A stretch of 64,000 nt of DNA. Source: Antilocapra americana. Taxonomy: Eukaryota; Chordata; Mammalia; Artiodactyla; Antilocapridae. Both the position numbers and the translations under genes were made by a program. Below the pieces are notes generated by a model, which saw nothing but the letters and a program-made list of their open reading frames with translations, searched no databases and was not told the origin of the DNA. The stretch covers positions 43,734,473 through 43,798,472 of the forward strand of contig ML660201.1 in the NCBI GenBank assembly GCA_007570785.1. Direction: 5' to 3'. Below, piece by piece: positions 46,721 through 59,700 of this stretch (its first letter is position 1; the number at the start of each line of letters is the position of its first letter).

Positions 46721-46902
46721 GTGCTAAGTCGCTTCAGTTGTGTCCGACTCTTTGTGACCCAGTGGACAGTAGCCCACCAGGCTCCTCTGTCCATGGGATT
46801 CCCCAGGCAAGAATACTGGAGTGGGTTGCCATTTCCTACTTCAGGGGATCTGCCCCACCTAGGGATTTTCGCCTTCTGCATTGTCAGGCGGTACTTCATC
46901 CC
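46721..46902 (-). repeat. Bov-tA-type SINE
   Basis: Antisense: GCTAAGTCGCTTCAGTTGTG, ATTCCCCAGGCAAGAATACT and a diverged tRNA part. Confidence 0.9.
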
Positions 46903-47623
46903 TAGCCATTACCATTATTATGTAATCTCATTTTCATAGGCCTCATCCCCCTCCAGGCTCAAGCCCTGGGCTTCCTCTCTGGGGCTAGGACTTGAGGATG
47001 GGGCACGTTTGCTAGTACTGAGCAGGGCACGCAACAGCCCTGTGACTTTAATTGACCTTGCCAGTTTCAATTTGCTCATTTTTAAAACGGGATTACCAGT
47101 GAAGTCTCCCCTGTCAGTTTCGCTCAGGGATATGGGGAGGGAGGAGAGCTGTCTGCAGGGAGGATTCGAATCAACAGAATTCTGGACCGGGCCTAGAACC
47201 TGGAGTTATGATCACATTATTTGTGTGTGTGGTTAATCCCGGCAGGGCAGTGCCGCTTGACTCAGGAGCCTGGCAGCTCCTAGCTGCCCCGCAGATTTCG
47301 GGGAGAAGGACAGAGGAACCGAGAGGTGAGGCGGGTGGACAGCACGGGTCGGGTCGCAAGACTCCCAGGCCCGCGGCGGCCTCAGTTTCCCCAACAGTGC
47401 CGGAGGGCTGGGGCGGAGCTGCCTGCGCAGGTCCGGGGCCGGGGCGGGGCGGAGCAACCTGGGGTGATGCCGGCGCCCCGCCCCGCGGGCGGCTCCCAGG
47501 ACTCTTAACGCGCCCGCGAGCGGCCTCAGGCCTCGGCCGCTGCTTGCAGCTCAGCAGCCCTGCGTCCTAACGTCCCCGTCGGCGTCCTCTGCCTCGCCGC
47601 CCGCCCGTTCGCCCGGCCGCGCC

Positions 47624-47730
47624 ATGGAGGCCTACCATAAGCCTGATCAGCAGAAGCTGCAGGCCCTGAAGGACACGGCCAACCGCCTGCGTATCAGCTC
47701 CATCCAAGCCACCACGGCGGCCGGATCGGG
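47624..47730 (+). CDS. TKT: TKT coding exon 1
   Basis: The exon starts [17 protein letters not shown] and ends ...TTAAGSG with two bases of G36. The ATG has a strong context, with G at -3 and G at +4, and is the first in-frame start in the CpG island. The donor is GG|GTGAGT. The Gly-Ser-Gly before H37 belongs to the cofactor-domain entry. Confidence 0.97.
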
Positions 47731-50700
47731 GTGAGTTGGGACGCTGGGCGGCGCGCCGGGGTGCGGGCACGCCGGCTCCGTGCCGCGCTGCACCGTGCCA
47801 CCACGGAGGAGGCGCCGGGGGTGGGGGTGGGGGCGGGGGCGCGGTCGGTGGAGCTCGCGCCTCGGAGGTCTGGACCGGAGGATCCTTCCGCCGCGCCGGT
47901 CCTCAGCTCGGCTTCCGTCCGCAGGGGCCCGGCTCTGCGCGCTTTAGGCCGGCTCGGCCCCTCCTTCCCCTCCGCTTTAAGGCGTAAGAGACGCTGCTCG
48001 GCACTGCGGAAGCCCCTCGCCCGCCGTGCGGAGAGGGCCACCGTTAGTTCTCTCTCGCCGAGAGCCAGGCTCTGTGCTTGGGATCTGCACACGCGGCCCC
48101 TGGACCCTTTCCCCCCTGGTAATTGATAACGTTCCACCCACAATTGGCCGAGATCGGGCGCAGCGAGAGCTGGAATTTGAACCGGCTCTGCCCGAGACGG
48201 TAGCGCCTATTTTAACCCCTCGTCTTGCTGGGAAGCCTGGGGCCCTGGACTTGTCCCTACCTCAAACTACCTGTCCCTGTCGCCACTTCACATTCCTGCC
48301 ACCTTGGGTTTGGAGCAAGAGTGGTGCGACTCCAGGGGAGTAAGGGTGAGGAGGGAGGTGGCCACGTGGATGCAGAGCCGTTGCATACCTTGTGAACTGA
48401 AAGTCTAAATGAGATCTCTGGGGCGGGGACAGGAGGAGGGCCGGGGTGGAGGAAGGCTAAGAGAACCAAGAACCAAGTCTCAGGGCCTTGGGGTGAACAT
48501 GCGGGGCCAGCCTCCACATGCACTTTCCCCAAGACAGGCCCATCCCCCAACGCCCTTTCCCGCCAGCCCTCGTGGCTCAGAAGGCAGAGAAATGCTGCTG
48601 TCCATCTCAGGGAGGTTTCTCTGAAGGTGGCCAGTTGCAGGGACAGTAATGATAACCGGTCACCTGTGCCTCTGGAGGCGTCTGCTGGGGTTAAGAAAGT
48701 CAGCCTGTGAGTCACTTCAGAGCCTGTTTCCCCCTCTGTAAAATGGGAACTCTAGTAGCTCCTACACACTGGGTGGTTTCCAGGATTCCAACCCTTTGGG
48801 GCTTGGGACTAGGCTGCCCAGACAGCATTTCATGATGGGTTCATGAAATGATTTTGAAGTCTGGATGGGGGATGGTTTCCAGGGACCTTCCCAGATTAAG
48901 TCTGTAGAACAAAGACAAGATTCTGGCTTCTGGGTAATTTCATACAGGGTATGTTTTTGGTTTTTTTTTTTTTTAATTTATTTTTTATTGAAGGATAATT
49001 GCTTTACAGAATTTTGTTTTCTGTCAAACCTCAACATGAATCAGCCATAGGTGTACATATATCCCCTCCCTTTTGAACCTCCCTCCCCGTCCCAGCCCTC
49101 TAGGTTGATAGAGAGCCCCTGTTTGAGTTTCCTGAGCCATACAGCAAATTCTGGTTGGCTATCTATTTTACATATGGTAATGTAAATTTCCATGTTACTC
49201 TTTCTGTAGTCTCACCCTCTCCTAGTATTTGTTTTTAATGAGTAAATCCTAAGGTCCAATGAGGGGCTCGTGTTACCAGGAAGACTTTTTGGACAGGTGG
49301 GAAGCACCAGGCCAGAGAATAGAAAGAAACTGGAAGGTGAGAGACCAGGCTCAGTGATGGGCATCTCAGGCAGTTTGAAGGCACTTAGAGAGAAATAAAA
49401 CAAATATTTACAACTTGGGAGGGGGGCTCCCAAAGGGAGAGGGTGTCTAGTGGGACTCCTGCCTGGGTCTTTGTTAGATAGTTAAACTCTGACTTCTACA
49501 GAGAAAAGATACTGGATTTGGCAACTGAGTTACAGGCAGGTTTAAACTATAATGCCTGAAGGAGGAACTCACTGAACTCAAAGTGTCCATTTACAGAGAA
49601 AAAAAGTGAAAAATACAGTGATTCCTGTGAGTTGTGAGCAAACCTAAAAGATTCAGGAAAGAAATACTTAGAGATACATGCCTCGAGACAGAGGGAGGGG
49701 TGGGATAAGGAAGTTCTTAGAAAACTGAATTTTCAGAAGGAAGAAACATTACTATGTAACCTCTATCAAAAGAGATTTTGAAAGGCATGTGCCAAGAGTT
49801 CTGTGTGCAAAACAAAAGAAAAAAAAAAAAACCCAATAGAGGAAGACTTGAACAGTCCTCCAAGATGTTTGTTTTGAGGCGGTTCCCTCATGATGGTGGG
49901 TGAGCTCTGCAAAGTGAAGGCGCAGATTTGAGGCCTTGGCGCTGTGCAGTCATGGTCAAAGTGACCATCCTGCCAGGCTGTCTCCTTCCTAGGGGAGCTT
50001 ACATCCCCAGTGGTACAAACAGCACTTTGACCAGAAGTCTTTGCATGGGCACTGCAGATGCTGGATTGATAGTGGGCCAGTGAGGACCATGGGGCCCTGA
50101 TATCTCCGTAGCTTTCCCCTTCCTCTGCCTTCACTGGCAAGTGACAGTGAACCTCCCCAGGCCTGGGAAGTAAGGACACTGGCCTCTGTGTCGTGGAGCT
50201 GAGGGACAGCCTGCACAGAGGGCTCATTGTGCAGCAGCCAAGGCTGCCCCAGGTCACCTCGCCCTCCCTCCACGTGCCGGAGGAGCTATGGCAGCCGAGG
50301 CAAGGGTCCATCTCACTCAGGCTCTAAAAGATGATGCTCAGGGACTTCCCTGGTGGTCCAGTGGCTAAGACATAGAGCTCCCAATGCAGGAAACCTGGGT
50401 TCAATCTCTCGTCAAGGAACTAGATCCCACATGCTACAAACATGACACTCAGTGGCCTTGGCAGAGGGGCCCTGACTGCTAAGGCTCTTGGTGGAGATTT
50501 CATAGTTCTCAGCAACCACGCTAGACTCACAGTATCCAAACAGTGCTAAGTGTTACCTGAGGGCCCCATCAGAGTCAGACCTGAATCCGAAGGCTCAGGC
50601 TGTGCTTAGAGGTCCCCAGGGCTCTGACCCACAGCGTTGGGGCAGGCACTCAGGAACAGAAGGTCTGGCCAGGCCTGCTGGTGGGCACAGACAAGAATCT

Positions 50701-53700
50701 CACCGTAGCTGGGTACCGAGTCACTGTGCCTTTGTCGAAAAGGCCTGTTCGGTTCAAAGCCTCAGTTTCCCCATCTCTAAAGAAGTTCATAGCTAGATGG
50801 TTTTCAAACTGGGTTTCTTGAGGGTGGGGCTGGGAGACCAGAATGAGCAAGCTCTGGGGTCCTGCCACCACCTGTTGTGGGCTTTATGTCCTGGGGAGAG
50901 TCCATGTGACCTTAAAGTGGCTGAAAGTGCATCCTTGTCAACAAGCTCTGGTGATTAGGGACTTGGAGATTTCAGAGGGCCCCTGTGGTGCCCAGCCTAT
51001 CTGGGCAGAGAACTGCTGCCCAGGGCTTCTCCATTTGGTCTCTCTTCACCCCTGCTTGGCCCTGACTGAGGCAAGAACAAGGCTGTTGGGATTACCCCAG
51101 CAGCAAGCAGCATTTCCCAACTCCCAGTGAGGACACCTGGCTGTCCTTCAGCGACTCTGTTCTCTGCCTCTGAACTCAGCAGGGCTGGTGGAAAGTGCTT
51201 CCTGAAACTGAGAACCTGTTGCAGGCTTCCCATGAGCTGATGACACTGTGGCCCCTGGGCCACCATCTCTCTGACCCCTCCCTGGACTTGACCTCTGTAG
51301 GTGGGTCTGTTGTCACTAGAGCCCAGTCCCACAACATCAGGAACTCCCTTATTGTGCACATGACAGCTGCCTGCCCTGGATGCTGGGTCCTTCTGCAGAC
51401 TCTGTACTCTTTCCCTAAACAGTGAGGTCAAGTCCACTCCATGAGGTGGGCTTGCAGGAGCTGGTAGCTCCCCCAGCATATGGGTCTGGCTGACGGGAGG
51501 CTGCACCGTTTGACCTTCTTGCTCAGAAGTCGTTGCACGCACGGCCTGGCTGTAATCTCTAAAGACTGCACAACTGGGTGAGGGAGTGTGGCCTCTCAAG
51601 AACTTCCTCATCTGGGCCCTGAGCACCTTCTTCCTTTTAAATACCATCCTTTTACAGCTCTAGTGAGCTATAATTTTCATATCATGGCATTCTTAGTATA
51701 CCGTTCAGTGGCTTCTAGTAGGCTTAATGTATTGACAGTGAGTTATTAATGCAGTAAGTTTAAGTGCACTTACCACTTCTCATTTTAACTCTCCTGGATA
51801 TTTCATATAAAGGGGGTCCTACAGATGAGGTCTTTGAAGATCTGGCTTTTATCATTTAGCACAGTGTTTGGAAGATTGTTATGGTAGGACGTAGTGAATG
51901 TATTTTGTTTTTATTGCTGAATAGTCTGGTGTTTGAATAAACTACATTTTGTTTAGCCATTCCTTCTTCACCTACTCTTAGGATTTTGCTTTTCTCTGAT
52001 GGTCAACTGCAACCTTGGGCAAGGCAGTTCCTTTCCGTGGACCTCAGTGGTCTTATCCTCAAATGAGGAGGTTAGAGTTCATATCTGATATTTTTAGAGC
52101 TCGGATTTTACTGAGCAGTTGCCATTTTTCTATGCACTGTGCCAGGCACTTTTCATACAAAAACTACCTCATTCAGATTCTGCTCTATCTCCATGTTACA
52201 CGGAGGAAACTGAGGCTCAGAGCATTCCCATCCTTAGGGTCTTGGAACCCTGGCATATCATTTGTTTAGTGCACTGTTTGTGCCAGGTGCTCTTCAGGCC
52301 CGAGGCTACAACAGTGAAAAGGCTCAATCTGAGGCTTGGAGGCAGTCTGCTCAGGCAGGAGGCACCCTTCATGGTTCCTGGAACAGGAAGAACAAGGATG
52401 GCTTCTGAGGTTTGCTTCTGCCTTGGCATTCTAGGATTCTCTTCTGAGTTTTTTTGTTGTTGTTGTTTAATATATGCCTAAAAAAAGAGTATAACTGATG
52501 TACGTGTTATAAATAATGAACCTGGTATACCTTCTACCAGGCCTAAAAACTAGGATATTACAGGGCTTTAGAACCTACTGGGTGTCTTTCCCTCCTCATA
52601 GAAGGAGGGTTTCCCCAAGAAAGAGCTATACCCTGAGTTTTGCCTTTTATTATTTTCCTTATAGTATAGGTTCATAAACAGTATGGTCTTCCCTGGTAGA
52701 GATCTCTCTGCAGTGTGCTTTTGTTCACATGTCGTATTTGTGAGATTTTATTGAGATTGCTGCATAGTAGTCTAGAAATATGCTGTCATCAGATATCTTC
52801 TTGATAGACATGAAAGTGGCTTTCAGATCTGGTCATTGCACATTTTGCTGTGAGTGTGGTCCTAGAAGTGGGGATGCTAGGCCTTAGGGAATGTGCATTT
52901 ATAGCTGTTGATTTGGTCTTTTTAATAGTTAAAAGGTTACTTAGGTTTTCTATCTCTCCCTGAGTCAGTTTTGGTAAATCATATTTTCCTAGACATTTTC
53001 CTGTTTCCAAATATATTTGTATGGAGTATTTTATCATCTGTTCTTATGCCCATTCTTCCACTTCTAATAGCACACTTTGCTTTTTCTGTATCCTGCCTTA
53101 ACAGAAGTCAGCTAAACCTTTCATCTTTTTCTGTTTTCTGAAGAGCTAACTGTTGGCTTCAGTTTTTAAAAACCGTACATTTGCTTCTTAATTTCATAAA
53201 TTTCTGTTTTTATCTTCCTACTCTCTTTGAGCTCAGTGCACTTTTTAACTTTTTAGGTTGGATCTTCACTGTTGAGTTTTCAGCTCACATTTCTTACTTT
53301 TTCTTCAAGAACTTCGTTTTTCTTCATAACAGATTATTTTTCTTCCCGTTTTGAGGCATGAGAGAGGCTGTGGCCATGCTCATCTCCCTAGTCTGTTCAT
53401 CTTTTGTGGTCTTGAGGTATGTGTAGGGCAGGGAGAAGGACCATCATGGCAGCTGGTAGTATTTTCTCTTCCCAGCCAGAGGGCTGACAGATCTTCCCTG
53501 CACTTTTTCTATAGGAAAACCTGTGAGCAGGCAGAGAGAGTGCTAAATGGAAAGGGGGAAGGGAGAAGGGAACATCTGGAAGGTGTGTCCTCTCCTGGGG
53601 TGGGTAGGGAGGGCTTTGGGAGACTTACTTAGGCCCAGCTCCCTCAGCACCACCTTCATAGACTGAACTAATTGGGGAAAAGTAGACAGGTTTTAGAGCA

Positions 53701-56700
53701 ACCTTGTAACTCCCATGCATCACAGAGTTGCTTAGCAGATGAAGTTCCCTGCAGCTGCCCACCCTGTCCCTGCCCTTCCCCATCTCTAGCCAGTTTATAT
53801 TCATAGATGTGTCCTGAGCAGCTTGTCAAGGTAGGCACCCCCAGCCACAGTTGTCCCCCCAGGGCAGCCTGCAGCCTGGAGTTGCTGGGGAAGCACAGGT
53901 CCTCGGCCAGAGTCTGTACGCTGGAGCTCCTCTAGTAGGTTGAGCCTAAAAGTTACTGTCTCCCATGAGTTCAGCAGAGCCCTGTCTCAATCCACAGCTT
54001 TCTTCCCTGCTGCCTGCCCCGTGGTCAGCAGAGGGTCTCAGTTCCAGCCTGCTGATGAGTGGGAGGCACTGTTAGACCACAGTGTGGCATCTGGACTTCC
54101 AGCAGATGGTGGTAGCTGATGGTGACCTGGGCACTTTGAGTTCACTGTCTTAGTTCCTTGCCCCTGATGATGTCCCCACATAGCATCCTATTTACAAGTG
54201 AGAAAGCTGAGCCACAGGGGGCTGAAGCACAAGCTGAAGTCACACAGCTGGAGTGGCCCTGAAAGCGCTGGAGTTGCGGGGTGGGCAGACGCCTGGACCC
54301 TAAGCATCCCTTACTCTGTATGTCTTTATTTGGTAGGTGTGAAGGTAGGGGCAGCAGTGTGTCCATCATGCAGGCTTTCGAGGGAGTAAAATATTGTAGG
54401 CTCAACCCTCACACACTTCACGATTCTTTGTGATCCCATTGACTGTAACCTGTCAGGCTCCTCTGTCCATGGAATTCTCCAGGCAAGAGTACTGGAGTGG
54501 GTTTGCCATTTCCTTCTCCAGGGGATCTTCCTGACTCAAGGATCAAACCTGGGTCTCCTGCATTGCAGGTGGATTCTTTACTAGCTGAGCTACTAGGGAA
54601 GCCTGGTTAAAATCAAGTACTTTTCAATTTCTGGTGTCTCTTCATGGGTGACCTCCCTACCTCCACGTCAGCTTTGCCCAAGTGGGCACGCTTTTGCCAT
54701 GTGCATAAAGTGCTTGTGCCAGGCTCTTTATCCCTGAAGCCCCTTCCTGGAAACCACTGATGGGCAGGAGAGGCTGAGCCTCATCCTGTGCCTGCGTTCT
54801 GTCTCTTGGAGCAATTTGGCCTGCTGTCCACCCGTATCCTTCCCCCACTGTTCTCACAGGATATTGACTTTTGAAACAGGGTTCCTCAGGGACGAGGCTG
54901 CCCTCGGAGGGAGGAGAAGGCAGGAGGTCAGCTGGCCGGTGTTGATTGGGGTATCCGTCCATCCCTCCCTGCCCCGCTAAATTCTGTGCTAGGAACAAGG
55001 GAAGCTGGGTTCCTGCCAGGCAGGGAAGAGGTTTCTCGTTCACATTTCCTCACCTCCCTCTTTCAGGTCTAGTGTCTTTCCCCATGACCCAGGAGTTCGT
55101 AGAAATGGTTAAGTATAAGACAACTGTGTGCTGGGGATGTGGCTACTAAACCAGCATGGACAGTTCCGGGTTTCTCTACTAATGTGTCTGCTCTGGGAGT
55201 GACTCACCCCTAACCCGTGTGGGGAGCCGGCTGCCGGGAGGAGGGAGGCCCATGTGAACTCCAGATGGTGCATGTGCCCTTGGGTTTGGCAGTGGGCATG
55301 TTGCAGTGTGGAGGGGGCAGCTGGGAGACACGTGCCCTGAGGCTGACATTGTAATCAGACTGTGGACCAGAGGGCTTCAGGAATTATAGCATGTCCTGCC
55401 AGGAACCCTAGTCTCTACTCCTAGGGGCTGGGGCTGAATCAATCAAGTGGGTCCTGAGAAACCTGAACAAGTCTCATCTCTAAGATGTACTATCTCTAGC
55501 TAAGTCTTCTGCCCAGTCGCCATTCAAGTAAGTGTGCAGTGAATAGAACAAGAGCCTAATAAAGGGAGCCCCCTTGACCCCACCAAGACCTGGAAGGACA
55601 GGCTCTTGGCTACTGTCAGCCCTGCCGCAGTTCTTGTCTCAGGCAGAAGGAATTTTTATTTTTATTTTTTCAGGATTGTATCCTTTGTAGAAGATAAGAG
55701 ATTGGTTTTGCCTTTTAAGTTCTGTATGAAAGCATGGTTTCTGATGCTATACCAGCCCTCAGAATGCCCATTAAAAGGCTGCTGAGTAGCCCAGTGATGC
55801 TCTTGGAGAGCCTAAAGCCCCAGTTTCCAGACTACCTACCCTATGGGTTGAGTCTGCTGGAAGTCTCAGTCCGTTAACCCCTGACCGTGGCCATGGGGGG
55901 GCCCTGGATCCGTGAGGGCCATGGAGGCCAAGTTGCGCTGACAAGTGGGCAGAGTCCTGGGCAGTCCCACTGGGATTTACCTTACTGGTCCTAGAGGGGC
56001 TACTGCAGTCTCCTGGGCCCCTCCTCCTCCATGTCTCTGAGGATGCAACCCCTATGCTGCCAGCAATGGCCTCCTTGACGCCCCATGCAGCCCTCCCAGG
56101 GCCCAGATCACGTGACTCCTTGACACCTGCACCCCCAGTGCTCGGGTGTGGTGAGCCTTGAGGTCAGGGGTCTGGGGCCGTGATACATGTGTCCATGTCT
56201 CTCCTGGGCCACAGCCACCCCACGTCATGCTGCAGCGCCGCTGAGATCATGGCTGTTCTCTTCTTTCACACCATGCGCTACAAGGCCCTGGATCCCCGGA
56301 ACCCTCACAACGACCGCTTTGTTCTCTCCAAGGTAGGAGGCCCGTGCACCGCCCTTCATCTGGGCCTGGGTGGGCCCTGGAAAGAGGGAGACCTGCCTCC
56401 CTGATGTAAGCCTAGCCTTTCGCCACCCTTCCTCACCCCAGGCTCCTTCTCCACCTGCCCCACCCGGCCCGGCCCCCTCTTGCTCTGTGCTGATCCTGCT
56501 GGTAAAGTTTAACAAAGAAATAAATGAGAGAATGGAAATGATCTGGGGAGTTCCACTCGTGTTTGGTGTTGACTGGCAGGACTGGAGTCCAGGTCTGGGG
56601 TACAGCTTTGTGGCTGTCTGCACGCGTCTCTGCTGTGCCAATACCCAGGCCATGCTCGCTCCCTCAGGAGTGAGGGTGCCCTGACCACCCCCCACCCCAC

Positions 56701-59700
56701 CCACCGCATGAGAGCCACAGCCACAAGCCATGCCACGAACCCTCAGAATCCACCAGTACCCAGGCCTGGCTCCGTGGCCTCTGGTCTCAAGGCAGGCATG
56801 AGAGCTCAGAAGTCTGTCCAAGTCGGCTCACATGCCAGCACCCAGGGATTAGGGCGACCAGCTGCCTGCTGGGGTTTTGGCCTCCGCAGCCTCACAGCTG
56901 TGTCCCCTGCACCTGTCCTGGGCTCCACTCGGCCTTGACTGTGGGAACCTCGGGCTAGAGAAGGATGAAGGGTGGGGAAGTGGCCTTTGCTTGCTTCCTT
57001 CTCTGAAAGGGATATCCTGGCCGGCAGGCTTGGCCAGGCCCCGGCGGGAACAGCTCCTCATCTGACCTCTCCCCACGGGCCGTCCCCTGCAGGGCCACGC
57101 TGCGCCCATCCTATATGCCGTCTGGGCTGAGGCCGGTTTCCTGCCGGAGTCAGAGCTGCTGAACCTGAGGAAGGTCAGCTCCAACTTGGATGGGCACCCT
57201 GTCCCGGTAAGTGCACCTCACCAGGAGCCCTGCAGGCCTCTGCCTCCATTTCCAGTTTCTCAAGGCTTGTGGGAAGAGGGCAGGGCGCCCACTGAGGAGC
57301 TGAGGGTGTTAGAGGGCAGAGGAAGAAGTCAGTGCTTGGGGAACACTGTTCACCCCAAGTTTATGCCAAAGTCTGAGGCCTTTAGAGCCCCAACCTAGGG
57401 TGCTCTGGGTTGACTACCCAGAGGGCCTTTCCCCAGCACCAAATACCCGCTTCCCTTCCCCGCTGGCCCTCCTTGGCCATGAGACACAGTTTGGGAGATG
57501 AGGTTCACTAGGGGGTAGCTGCAGGATACTGGTGATACCCAGAGAAGGGGCCCAATGTGTTCCTTAGAGGTTACCACGAAAACTGTCCCATCCCATCAGG
57601 GCCAGCCACTAAGGCTAAATATTCAGTTTTGTCCTGAGTTCTCCCACTCACTTTGCAAGGGGGGCTCTTCTACAGGTGAGGGAACAGACTCAGACCACGG
57701 CCTGAGGTCACACAGCTCCCTGTGGGCTGAGCTGGTATTTGAACCACACCCACAATTACTGCTGAAAGGGAAGGAGTGGGAAATCACCCCTGCATCTGGG
57801 TGGGGCGTGCCTGCCAGGCTCTCACAGCCAGGATCCTGGGAGGCACTTCTAGGAAACATTACCTCTGCTAACTCAAGTCTTCTGTCATGACAGAAACAAG
57901 CTTTCACTGATGTGGCCACTGGCTCCCTGGGCCAGGGCCTTGGAGCTGCTTGCGGGATGGCCTACACAGGCAAATACTTCGACAAAGCCAGGTAATGCTC
58001 CCACTCCCCAACCCCACCCACAGTGGTTTGATGGGTGGTCCTGGGGCCAAATTTTACTCTCCGCCCCCAAGCACCTCCTTGCCTGATCGAGTGGAAACTG
58101 TCATTAACCGTGCATGAGTGGTGTGAGGCTGCTACTGGGGTTAGCCCCCTTTTAAGATGAAGAAATCAGCTCAGAGGAATGAAGGGACGTGCCCAGAGTC
58201 CTTGGAGAGTAGCCAGCAGGGCTAGCTTTGCGTCCAAGACCACGTGCTCCTTGGCCAGAATGCTTTGACTCATGAGTTTCCTTGTTGCCCTCTTGAGCCC
58301 AGTTCCTGGACCCTGGAAGTCTTAGGAGGCCCCATCCCACAATGCCTGACCGGGTGCCACAAACTTAGGCCTGAGCCACTCAGCCTTACCTCAGGAAAGG
58401 AGTAGATGGTGTGTTCTGGGGGAATTCTGGGTCTCCCTGAGCCCTTCCTGTCAGCCAGGGAAGCAGTGAAGCCTGGAGAGGTTGGCCTGCAGGGAGTGAG
58501 TAGCCTGGTCAGAGCTTTGCTACTCCAGCACCGAGCAGTTTAGCGGAGATGCCTTGAGGCAGGTTTTAGCCCCAAGGCTATCCACCGTGGCCTGCAAACG
58601 AGTCTCTGCTGTGGAGGGGAGGAGTGTTGGCTACAGGCTGTCAAGGTGGTTTCTGGGTTCCTTTACCCTTTGGGACTCTGCACTGTGCTCAGAGCTTTCT
58701 AGGGTTTCACCTTGATAAGCTTCATGGGCTGGGTGGTGACATGCATACAGCTGTCCCTCCACACAGATGAGGAAACAGGTAAGATGTTTGCCTTGTGGTG
58801 AGGGAGGATTTTGAACCCGGGGTGTGCATCCAGAGTCCGTATTCAGGATCCCCAAGGCTGCTCTGAGGTGCCTGAGGGAAGCACAGGAGGTTCAGGGGGC
58901 CCTGTGAGTGGGAAGCTTCCCAGAGGAGAGGCTGAGGGAGCCTGGCCTGCAGGTGGCAGGTGGCTGCAGGGAGCCTGACTGGCTGCTGCACCTCAGTGAG
59001 CACCTACTGTGTGCCGGGGAAGCTGCTGAGACAGATCTCCAGGAGGTAGACTGGGGCTATGAGGCCTTCCAGACTCAGGCCAATGTCAACTGACCGCACG
59101 GCCTCCCTGGCTGGGCTCTGGGGCCAGGCTCAGCTACACCCAGACGTGATGCACCGTGAAGTGAAGAGAGTCACAAAGAATGGGATGTGAGTTTAAGAGT
59201 ATTTTATTGGGCACAGAACCAGAGTTGTGAGTTAATTATTCTCTACAGTTGGTTGAAATAATTCCTTGTGAAGGGTCATTTCCTGATCCTAATATAATGG
59301 GAGAAGCCAGTGTAGGGAGAAGGGGTTTAGCGGGGTTCTCGGTGGCCAGAGTTGGCCAAGGCTGAGGGGTTGAGGGAATTTTCAGGCTGTGCTGGCTGCC
59401 AGAGTTCCTGATAGAGCAGATCTAGCTTTCAGTCTGGTCTGTCCAGCCAACAGCCGGAGAGCATACATCCAACTGGCTCTTGTCCATTTCTCCCTCTCTC
59501 TTTTTTTTTGGCTGTACTCTGCAGCTTGTGGGATCTTAGTTCCCTGACCAGGCATCAAACCTCGGGCCCCAGGCAGTGAGACGGTGGAGTTCTAACTACT
59601 GGATTACCAGGAATTCCCCATTTCTCTTTTAAATAATTTTTTGGGGGGATTATAAAATACGTACTAATCTGAAACACAGGAATGCATTTTTAAAAAATGA

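Larger units (their letters stand above)
37373..47229. other. Intergenic region between DCP1A and TKT
   Basis: No exon of a recognisable gene is seen. It holds a mariner MITE, a BovB end, CHR and Bov-tA SINEs and two old L1 pieces. Stretches without a named element are 37,830-39,170, 39,970-42,870, 43,070-43,615, 44,500-45,710, 45,890-46,720 and 46,905-47,229. GC content increases across it. Open frames of 130-150 codons here (for example 43,068-43,514) look like chance in GC-rich DNA. Confidence 0.6.
47230..48240. promoter_or_regulatory. TKT: CpG island and promoter region of TKT
   Basis: CpG density and GC content rise sharply here compared with both flanks. Two GC-box (Sp1-type) runs, including GGGGCGGGGC at 47,441-47,450, lie about 180 bases before the ATG. 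No TATA box is seen, which fits a housekeeping promoter with dispersed starts. The island covers the 5' UTR, the first coding exon and the start of intron 1. The transcription start is probably within the 47,450-47,600 stretch but cannot be fixed from the sequence. Confidence 0.85.
47731..56214. other. TKT: TKT intron 1 (8.5 kb)
   Basis: The first 500 bases are CpG-island sequence with a G-quadruplex motif. Then follow an antisense ruminant L1 end (49.0 kb), a CHR SINE (50.3 kb), old MIR and antisense L1 (51.65-53.35 kb) and a Bov-tA SINE (54.4 kb). The stretches 48,240-48,950, 49,210-50,340, 50,460-51,640, 53,350-54,410 and 54,610-56,214 are GC-rich with no element I can name. The 181- and 216-codon open frames on the minus strand there do not resemble known proteins. 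Confidence 0.65.

Noticed and set aside
47694..48143. 149-codon minus-strand and 131-codon plus-strand frames in the CpG island
   Set aside because: Arg/Ala/Pro-rich frames caused by CpG-island composition at the TKT first exon.
50997..51647. 216-codon minus-strand open frame in TKT intron 1
   Set aside because: GC-rich intron with few stops. No conserved motif or splice signals are seen.
56225..56821. 198-codon minus-strand open frame over TKT exon 2
   Set aside because: It is the antisense shadow of a real exon plus GC-rich intron.
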